Origin: Notolepis coatsorum
Taxonomy: Eukaryota > Chordata > Actinopteri > Aulopiformes > Paralepididae
NCBI GenBank assembly: GCA_963971535.1
Contig: OZ020592.1
Location: 56,424,836 to 56,488,835 of the forward strand
DNA length: 64,000 nucleotides
Direction: 5' to 3'
The notes beneath the pieces are model-generated. The model had not been told where the DNA came from. It did no database searches and saw only the letters and a list, made by a program, of their open reading frames with translations. Each line of letters starts with the position of its first letter. The stretch's first letter is position 1. This document shows, piece by piece, positions 56,526 to 64,000 of the stretch. Made by a program: the position numbers and the translations under genes.

Positions 56526-56769
56526 GAAATACAAATGTGCAGTGCATAGCCACATGTCTGACTTGAAACATCAATGATTCCTAATAGCCTACACCACTCT
56601 AACAAACAAACACAATCAATAGAACAAAGGATCATTTGTAGGTTATTAGAAAGGCACCATTTCTCTCAAAAAACACCTCATAAATGCACTGAAACCTTCC
56701 TTGTGTCCTCAATCAACAGGAGAGCAGCACGAGACAAACTGCCCTGGACCTTTCAACTAACACAATAAC

Positions 56770-56770
56770 A

Positions 56771-56805
<35 letters not shown>

Positions 56806-56806
56806 A
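56770..56806. repeat. (GTCT)n microsatellite
   Basis: Perfect TGTC tetranucleotide run of about nine units. Confidence 0.95.
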
Positions 56807-57268
56807 TCTCCCTCAATTTGTGTGCCTCTCTTTGAGTCTCAGTCTCTCTCTCTTTTTTTCCCTCTTTTGATCCAGGCACATGTCCAGAGAGAGTCCATGT
56901 CCAGACAGAGTCTGGGGGGGGGGTAAAAATAAGAGGTCCTCTATTTTTTTAAGCGCACCCCACCCTCCCTGTTAAAGTTGAGGGGCAGTAAGACTATGCT
57001 CCTGTTTCTATCTCTCTCCCTTTCTCTTTTTTGTGTCGTACTGTAATTTCGACAGTACAAACAAACAAATAAATAAATACTATCATCAGCACAGCTCTGT
57101 TACACAGGCATGTACCCAAACATGCACACACACACACACACACACAACCAGGCCTTTCATTTACTCAGGGAAATCCTTCATCTTGGTAGGCTGAGAAAAA
57201 ACACACACACACATTGTGCACACACGCCTACACACACACCATGCTTTTTGCAGTTTTGATGAACTCAC

Positions 57269-57385
57269 ACTCTTGAGCTCCATCGTCCTGGTAGTCAGAG
57301 GCCACTGAGACGTCATCTGAAGGGGCCGACCGGCCCACGCTGGAGCTCTGATTGTCATCAGAACTGTCCTCCTGTCTTGACTCCG
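57269..57385 (-). CDS. skap1: skap1 coding exon: Ser/Asp-rich region before PH domain
   Basis: Minus strand, acceptor GCCCACACCCAG above 57385, donor GTGAGT at 57268. Two bases, then ESRQEDSSDDNQSSSVGRSA, PSDDVSVASDYQDDGAQE plus one base. It aligns with SKAP1 DSSDDNHSG...LSDYQDEG. The final base T joins TC of the next exon to give Phe, so the protein runs AQEFFEEIAP. This is the disordered stretch between the N-terminal helical region and the PH domain. In the intron the acceptor is preceded by CA-rich DNA and, 28 bases up, a (GA)n array. Confidence 0.9.
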
Positions 57386-57408
57386 CTGGGTGTGGGCATG
57401 AGTGTGTG

Positions 57409-57412
<4 letters not shown>

Positions 57413-57479
<67 letters not shown>
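57413..57479. repeat. (GA)n microsatellite next to a skap1 acceptor
   Basis: Perfect GA array. In skap1 sense it is a (TC)n tract close to the acceptor at 57386, so it may serve as an extended polypyrimidine tract. Confidence 0.97.
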
Positions 57480-57481
<2 letters not shown>

Positions 57482-57741
57482 CAAAAGTATAACATCATGG
57501 GACCAAGGCATGAACTTGAAGCAGTAGCTACACCAAAGAAGTCCTGCCCATTTGTACATTAAAGTCAATATACACGTTCCTGCATGATTTTCACAGATTT
57601 ACACACAGACACGCACAGGCCCACTCACTCACTTACACACACACTCTGTGCCCCCCCCCCCCCCCTCCCACACATGCAGTCATCAAGTGAATTTTTAGTC
57701 AATATGGTATGTGATATGGGGTATACGTTATAATGACTTAC

Positions 57742-57767
57742 ATCTGAAGGGGAACGCCTGGGGATTT
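57742..57767 (-). CDS. skap1: skap1 candidate micro-exon (26 bases)
   Basis: Minus strand: acceptor CCTACTTCTATGTTACAG above 57767 and an excellent donor GTAAGT at 57741. Read so that its last base joins CG of the next exon, it encodes NPQAFPFR then Ser, giving PFRSESRQED. Human SKAP1 has a short F-Q-P-Q-containing stretch just before DSSDDN, so position and length are plausible. The match is weak; an acceptor 36 bases further up (TTGCAG) is an alternative. Confidence 0.4.
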
Positions 57768-57779
57768 CTGTAACATAGA

Positions 57780-58342
57780 AGTAGGCGTGAATTAGAATCT
57801 TCTGCAATTGTAACAGAAGAAGTCCTTTATGCTTTAGCGTTTTTCAGGTTTGAAATGACTTGTCAGGTGCAGTATGTTGGTTATAGCCAATGGCTTCCTG
57901 CACCAGAGACCACTAAACCACAAGTTTTCTAAAGAAGAGAACGTGCCTCCTTTATCATGTGATGCAGAGAATAGCAAGCTGTTTCCGGAGTAGGTCTCTT
58001 TTTCTGTTCGCATACACTTCCTTTATTGAATCACACAGCACTGTTGAATGCACAGCGAACATCTAACGTCAAACTAGAGCACTTGAATAAATTATAGTGA
58101 ATGTATAATTACATTTTTCCATAAATCGTGTTCTCAATTTACATGGTATGGTATTTATTTTAGACAACAAAACATATACAGATCATTACTCACATATTTG
58201 CTTTTGTCAAGGATAGGAACGAAAAAGGCGTAATGACTTATTTACATCGGTTGTCCTTGGAATCTCACATCAAGTGAGATTGTCAAAATGTAATTTCTAA
58301 ATTACCTTCCTACAAAAAGACAACCGTCTAAATGTGACCTTG
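57780..58342. other. skap1 intron, nothing assigned
   Basis: No gene or element recognised. The remaining 5' exons of skap1 were not found from here to 64000. Confidence 0.5.
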
Positions 58343-58635
58343 TTAACACATTGAGTGCCACGCCCCTTCCGGGAAGTGCATCTGGCCTTGCCGTCCATTA
58401 ACCCCATGTAATCGGTCACCTTGTTTGTAGAGATAAACCTATATTTTATATTATAGCTATGGGTCTAATAACGCTGTCGATTGTCAGTGAGTTGCTTCCA
58501 GTCAACGTGCAAAAAACAATTATTTTTTCATCCGTACATTTCCGTTTTGAATATGAATATAGTTCGGGTGCTTCTGAGTAATTCCAGGAAAAAAACGCGA
58601 TAATAATAAAATGCTATTCACTTATCACGTTGTCA
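58343..58635 (-). mobile_element. piggyBac-like MITE, copy 5, truncated
   Basis: Starts TTAACACATTGAGTGCCA at 58343. Then, in reverse orientation, it carries the right-end blocks of copies 1 and 2 (TATGGGTCTAATAACGC, GTTGCTTCCAGTCAACGTGC). It stops where the next LINE begins, after CACGTTGTCATT. Confidence 0.7.
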
Positions 58636-60163
58636 TTGATTGATTGATTGATTGAAAACTTTATTAACAGATTGCAGAATGGGTACAGTACAGTACAGCT
58701 CAATACACACAATTGTTAAGGGGATGCAGACCAGAGAAAGACTTTAGTCTTGTTTACATCAGGGTCACCCATTTTCAATTCATCAGGACATATATGACAT
58801 ACATGACATACAGATATACAGTACTGCTACATCTATACATTTATGACATACCAGATTTGCAAATACAGTACTGTTTGTGATACAAAAAGAGTCCAGAAAA
58901 AAGTATATACATTTGACGTAAAAACTGTACATTGGGGGAGGTTGGGTAGGTGGGGTGGGGGCTGTACATTGGAGGTGGTTCGGTGGGTGGGGTGGGGGGT
59001 TGGGCAGGAGGGGTGGGGGGGGAACACTGTACAACTGTACAAGCAAAACTGTACATTGGAATATTGACAACCATACTTGGTCATTTACTGTACATTGGAG
59101 GGGGTTGGGTTAGGACATTTACATGGGCCAGTTTCGAATTGCAGTCTCCCGTAGGTGTTCTTTGAGAGTGTTTTTGAAAGTGGGTAGTGATTCACATTCC
59201 TTTACAGCTTTGGGTAGGGCGTTCCACATTGATGTGGCATAATTGCGAAACGTGTTTAGTCCCTTGTTTGAGCCGAATCTGGGTTTAACATGATTTGTGG
59301 AGCTCCCTCTGGTGTTGTGATCGTGGTATTCACTGACCTTTGGGAAGTATTTTGACATGTACATGGGTACCATGGTCGTGTAGTGTATCTTGTAGACCAG
59401 GCCCATTGCAAGTTGCTGTACTCTGTCGTCTACTCTAAGCCATCCTAGGTTGTCAAAGTGGGCAGGGGTGAGGTGGGTTCTAGGAGTAAGGTCAAGCAGT
59501 AGTCTGACCAGTTTGTTTTGAGATGTTTGTAATTTTGTTTTTAGCGCCTTTGAGGTGCTTTGGTACCATGAGGTGCAAGCATAGTCGTAGTACCCTTGTA
59601 TGAGTGCTCCTGCCAGAGTCTTCAGGGTGTTCTTGTTTACCAGAGAGGAGATCCGGTACAAGAATCGAGTTCGTTGGTTGACTTTTTTTATTGCATTGGA
59701 TGCCATTTTGTCACAGGAAAGATTAGCCTCTAGGATGGAGCCCAGGTAGGTAATTTCATCTTTCCTTGTGACAATATTGTCACCCACTGTAACTGAGAAG
59801 CCGTCGGTCTTGCTGAGTTTGTTATTTGAACCGAAGAGAATGGACTCTGTTTTGCCCATGTGTAATGATAGTTTGTTATCAGTTATCAATATGCAGATTT
59901 TACCTAGTTCCGAGCTGAGGGTTTTTTCAACCTGTAACTTGTTCTTGCCAGAGACCAGCAGGGCTGAGTCGTCTGCGAACAAGAACAAGTTGCAGTCACA
60001 AGCTGACGACATGTCATTTGCATAAATTAGGAACAGTAGCGGTCCTAGTATGCTTCCTTGTGGAACACCACAGCTGTGAGGGCGGGGGATAGGGTACCGT
60101 TTACCTCCACCATCTGTTCTCTCCCCTCCAGGTAGGATTGCATCCATCTCACTGATAGACTAT
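58636..60163 (-). mobile_element. LINE with (AATC)n tail, copy 2
   Basis: Minus strand. 59119-60147 is an open frame with CGVPQGSILGPLLFLIYAND, LFLFADDSALLVSG and SMWNALPKAVKECESLPTF, ending NTLKEHLRETAIRNWPM. Upstream bases to 60163 encode SVRWMQSYLEGREQM in another frame, so there is a frameshift near the C-run at 60085-60095. The 3'UTR has the same TCCAATGTACAG and CCACCC features as copy 1 and ends with the complement of (TGAT)n at 58637-58653. Confidence 0.87.
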
Positions 60164-60738
60164 TGTCGTGGAAATATTATCATGTCATTATGGTTTTATC
60201 ATTTTACAGACTGTTACACTAGGATCTGCGTAATGTGTGTGTGTCTCTTTAAAGGACACACAGAGTATTCTGTTATAAAGCCCAGCCATAACCCAAGGTT
60301 AGAGAATTCCCATTACACTGGTTAATGTGTGCATGTCTCTTTAACATCTTAGTCATAACAGAGTTGTTGTCTGTTTCTAGTTTCTGAGAAAACCATTCTG
60401 CTTACCTTAAGTCATCATATCTGATATATTGTTATGTCTGGCAACTGTGTATTTGACAGGCATGTGGACAGCGTTCTGGGTCAGTCCTCAGCCAAACGCT
60501 AATGGTGACATACCTGCCTCTGGCTTTGTGACTGCCCTTTCAACGTGGCCACGTGGAAATTACGTTTCTATATTATTTAAATCACCTTTCTATTATTATC
60601 TGTAAATTACTTTCCTATTATTATTTGTTAATCACTTTTCTATTATTATTTGTTAAATAAACCTTATCATTATCAAACGTGACTCAGAATGATTAATGTA
60701 AACGGCTCATCGTTTGTCCTTTAATAATTCCCATTACA
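60164..60738 (+). mobile_element. Long terminal repeat (575 bases, TG...CA)
   Basis: Begins TGTCGTGGAAATATTATC and ends CCCATTACA. Contains a TATA box (TATAAAG, 60274-60280) and a poly(A) signal (AATAAA, 60656-60661) in the right order for U3-R-U5. It is followed by a non-coding leader. No second LTR is in the window. The superfamily (endogenous retrovirus or other) is not resolved. Confidence 0.55.
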
Positions 60739-60759
60739 GATGGCGACGAGATGTTTTTT

Positions 60760-61480
60760 AACCGATGGGTGTCGAGGTCGGCCGCCAAACGGACTCTGCA
60801 GAAAGGGTGAATCCTGGAATTCCGGGGGAGCGCTGTCTCGAGGCTCCTCCGTGCGGGGAGAGAACCAGCTGCGCCGTCCGCTTGGCTGTCACCTCCGGCA
60901 TGAACCTTGGGGACGCGTGATGAGGAACACTCGGTGAGCTGTTGACATTCTGATTTCTGTTTAAAACATTTTTTGTTTTAAATTTATAATTAGAGGTCTA
61001 AACTAGAACATGGTGCCGGTCAGAGCTATTTTTTAAATGTATATTACTATGTGCTCTGTAGTGGTTATTTTTTTCATTGTATTGGTGTATTACTGTGCTT
61101 GGTAGACTGGCGATGGTTTTTTCTATAGTTTCTCAATCTTGGTACGTCCCGAATGTATTAGGCAGGGATTAGGCTCGTGCCTTATAGACGGGGTGCGGGG
61201 GCCTACCACGAGTATAATAAAATATGTTGACGACGAGAAGAATTATGGGGTATTTTTTTTAATTAGGTTAATATATATTTTAGAGCGATGGGGGTCGAGT
61301 TGGCCGCGAGCCGAGGCGCTATGCGGGCAGGTTGAAATCTTGGGTTTCAGGGAAAGCGCTTTCTTCTCCTCAATACTCCCCCGCACATGGGAAGGGAGTG
61401 AGGAACCGCCTGCTAGCGTCCGTTTGGCTGCCAACTACGGCTAGAATCCATGGGAGCGCGTGGGGGAGATATTCGGTGAG
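60760..61480 (+). repeat. Diverged direct duplication, two units of about 180-200 bases
   Basis: Both units start CGATGGG-GTCGAG with GGCCGC, share GGGAGCGC or GGAAAGCGC, CGTCCG/CGTCCGTTTGGCTG, and end with CATG...GCGCGTG and CGGTGAG. The final CGGTGAG in each resembles a splice donor. Confidence 0.7.
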
Positions 61481-61610
61481 GATTCTGTTTAAAAGCGGTT
61501 ATGTATAAAGTAGCCATTCTGTTTAAAAGCGGTTATTTATAAAGGGGCCATTCTGTTTAAAAGCGGTTATGTATAAAGTAGCCATTCTGTTTAAAAGCGT
61601 TTTTTGTTTC
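61479..61610 (+). repeat. 36-base tandem repeat, 3.5 copies
   Basis: Unit ATTCTGTTTAAAAGCGGTTA plus TGTATAAAGTAGCC, with a TTTATAAAGGGGCC variant. Confidence 0.9.
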
Positions 61611-62580
61611 TATCTATAAAGTAATTATGCGAGTGGGGTATTGAATATAGGATAATGTGTGTAACCCCCCTGTGTTTCCTTGAGTACTGGGATTTAAGGG
61701 GTATGTTCTGGTAATTATCGAGAATTGCATGTGTAAGGTGTACTGTGGAATATGATGGGAATTACAGGAGTTCATGCGTAATTATCGAGAATTGATGATT
61801 CACTATTTAGTATGGGTTCGAGTCCCTGTGATCTAGTATCACTAAAGTTACAGTGCACTGTTTTTGGGTTATCACAAAGAGGCGGGAAGAGGGTCCGTGC
61901 GTGAGGATACCAAGAACAGGTGCTGGGTTGTGGGTTCGAGTCCCTGTGATCTAGTATCACTAAAGCGTGGGTTATCTTTTTTGTGCAAGATTAATTTCTA
62001 TCACCTATCTGGTCAAACTGCAGTTTTTCTGAAAGGAAATAGGATAGGGCGGCGTGAGGTACGCTGTTTACAGAGCTTTTTATCTCCGAGTGCTCAGGAG
62101 GAACCAATTTTTGGGGGCCACATAATTTATTTTTTGTTTGTTTTTGTTTGTTTTGTGTTTACCTAGAAAATGGAAAATGTGGACAGTTTAGAGGGGCCAG
62201 AAAGGGGGGCCTGTGGGGTCATGACGGGAGAAGCTAAGAATCTGTTTTCTGTCTTTTCTCCCAAGGTGTGCCCGGGGCTGGATTTTGGGCTCGGTGTCTT
62301 TCCGTGTGCGTCACCGCCACCGGCCGTCCCGTCTCCTATCAGCTGGTCTCGCCGGCGACCATCAACTCCGGTGCGCCGGGCATTGGTATAAAGACTGTGC
62401 CTATAAGGAGGTGTTCGAGGGGAAAAAAGCACAATGGCGTGCGGAGGTGCAGGACGGGACGGGCCCACAGCGCATTGGCTGGACGCACGGCGGGGAGACA
62501 TCGACCTGAGCTCAGGCAAAGTATAGCGCACACTCACATGCACGCACACAGATCGATAGAGATACAGGTACAGCAATATA

Positions 62581-63740
62581 TTAAGGCCATGTGAACAAAT
62601 CACTGACAATGGGCCTTCTGAAATTTGTATTAGTAGCTCCAAAGTGATCATAAAGTGTATAGGGTTTAGGTATACCTTTGAGACTGGGATTTAAATACAT
62701 TTCAATATATACCCTGTTTTGAATCAACATAAAAAAAATAAAAAAAAGAGAGCAGCCATAAAGGCACAAATATGGGTAATTATTTTTATTAAATGCAGGA
62801 TAGAATAGAAACAAGTGCATGTCGAATGTGTTGTCGTTATACAGCACAAATACAGTAGGCCTACAGTGGGAATACATGTGGCAAACATAGTGAGTCTATG
62901 GAGAGCGGTCTATAGTGAGAGTTTAGAGGGAGATGACACTGGGTCTAAAAGGACTTATGTGCGCTATCATACAAGTAGTGTAACGTATGTTGTTTTACTT
63001 CCTACTGCCGGAGAAATTGGGCTGCTAAATGAGGATTAGAGATCAGTAACGTTTTGGTGGTGTTCGTTCAGTGATAACAACATTGGCTAAATAGCTAACA
63101 AAATGAATACAACGTATAGCGTGGTTAACGACACAGGATAACGTTAAAACAAGTGCATGCATGAGTGTTTACAATAAGCGGGTGGTCAAAGGACTGACAT
63201 AACGGGTAGATTGCCTGCACACCACGGGGCACACAGGGGTTCCGCGAGATGCCTGATGGGAATGTTTCTTTAAGAACAACTATTGAACTAAACAAATAGT
63301 CTATCTAGTGCTTCATGTGTATACAATAAGTGCTTAATCTAATAACATGAACTAAAAAAGAAGTCGATCAAAATGTCTTCACACGTTTCGTAAAGTTATT
63401 ATAGGAACTTTATCAACTTAACGTCCGCGGCAGGCGTCATTGCTTTTACCAACAGGGTTTCCAACATTTCCACTGAGCAGTCGCATTTGACGTCACTCCG
63501 GGGTCCTATGACTATCTCCGTTACAGAGCTGGCGCGGCTCTGGTTCGTTATCGTTTACAAGGGAATACAAAGCGGCTGTCGTGATAATCACACAACAATA
63601 CTTCCGGTCCGGTCGGTGGGCTTCAAAATAAAAGTCTAGAACACCGGAAAATAAGTTTATTTTGTACAGCGTTTTCCTCCACGAGTACTCGAGTACATCA
63701 TGTGATCAATCGATCTGGATTATTTTTGCCCATCCCTAGT
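62581..63740. other. Unassigned DNA
   Basis: AT-rich with no exon found. Near 63690-63738 CGAGTACTCGAGTACATCAT and GCCCATCCCTAG look like a degraded hAT end. Confidence 0.45.
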
Positions 63741-63754
63741 TTATCCTGTGCTGA

Positions 63755-64000
63755 AGTCTCCATTCCAATAGAGATAGTGTATATTATTTTGACAATCACA
63801 ATTAACAATGTAGACATCATTATCAACATCAGCTCACATATTTAAGTAGTGCATTCTTAGGTGGTATTTGAAAGACACTTTACTATTCAATTTACTTATG
63901 TTCAGTGGGCAGTTATTCCAATGATTGATGGCACGATGAACAACAGTCCTCTTTAAAGACCTTTGGATACAGAGGACTATACTGCTGCACAATAATCTAG
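63755..64000 (-). mobile_element. LINE C-terminal fragment at window edge
   Basis: On the minus strand a frame reads LKRTVVHRAINHWNNCPLNI then SKVSFKYHLRMHYL before a stop. Trp-Asn-x-x-Pro followed by a basic end is typical of fish LINE C-termini. Low certainty; it runs off the right edge. Confidence 0.45.

Larger units (their letters stand above)
60739..62580 (+). mobile_element. Putative leader and start of LTR-element internal region
   Basis: Follows the LTR. Contains a diverged direct duplication (60760-60937 and 61281-61480), a 36-base tandem array (61479-61610), and GGGTTCGAGTCCCTGTGATC twice (61812 and 61930). A short open frame from 62170 begins MENVDSLEGPERGACG; it has no recognised domain. 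No gag, protease or polymerase domains were recognised. Confidence 0.35.

Noticed and set aside
60740-60937. Short plus open frame beginning MATRCFLTDGC after the LTR
   Set aside because: Falls in the duplicated leader; the second unit does not keep the frame, so coding is unlikely.

Overview
The window comes from a vertebrate nuclear genome, almost certainly a teleost fish. It has split genes with GT-AG introns, dense and very long dinucleotide arrays, teleost-type LINE, SINE, hAT and piggyBac-like debris, and a two-gene order (snx11 then skap1, convergent) that matches human 17q21.32 next to the HOXB cluster. The exceptional density of long (CA)n and (GA)n arrays would fit a gadiform, but that is only a guess.

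Genes. (1) snx11 (sorting nexin 11) lies on the + strand, with four coding exons visible at 5661-5761, 7257-7352, 8319-8549 and 9988-11869. They are joined in frame and give about 769 residues without the N-terminus. The first coding exon or exons were not found and probably lie left of the window. The PX domain is normal, but the terminal exon is hugely enlarged by about 26 degenerate copies of an acidic ten-residue repeat. (2) skap1 (Src kinase-associated phosphoprotein 1) lies on the - strand and spans from the stop codon at 14761 to beyond 57385. I place seven confident exons (57385-57269, 38203-38123, 33084-33001, 31954-31830, 30870-30807, 28928-28671, 14853-14761) and one candidate 26-base micro-exon (57767-57742). 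All splice phases between adjacent recognised exons agree. The exon or exons for the first half of the SH3 domain are missing; a 200-base assembly gap (21356-21555) lies in the right intron. The 5' exons of skap1 should lie right of the window. The two genes meet tail to tail around 13.8-14.1 kb.

Region by region. 0-5.6 kb: LINE, a nested fold-back hAT remnant, and a SINE inside a MITE. 5.6-13.8 kb: snx11, with a piggyBac-like MITE, a LINE end and a 482-base hAT MITE in its introns. 13.8-28.7 kb: skap1 3' end and a long repeat-filled intron, including a diverged copy of a snx11 3'UTR segment. 28.7-38.2 kb: five skap1 exons encoding the PH domain and the acidic Tyr-containing linker, separated by repeat arrays that often press against the splice acceptors. 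38.2-57.3 kb: one 19-kb skap1 intron with SINEs, LINE ends, huge microsatellites, and a CTAG-rich minisatellite interrupted by a 1.25-kb hAT element. 57.3-64 kb: skap1 exon(s), a piggyBac-like copy, a LINE, an LTR with a duplicated leader region, and another LINE end.

The two genes do not form a pathway. snx11 is an endosomal phosphoinositide-binding protein and skap1 an adaptor of T-cell receptor to integrin signalling; their pairing reflects conserved vertebrate synteny beside HoxB. No new gene system was found. The most unusual coding feature is the repeat-expanded snx11 tail.
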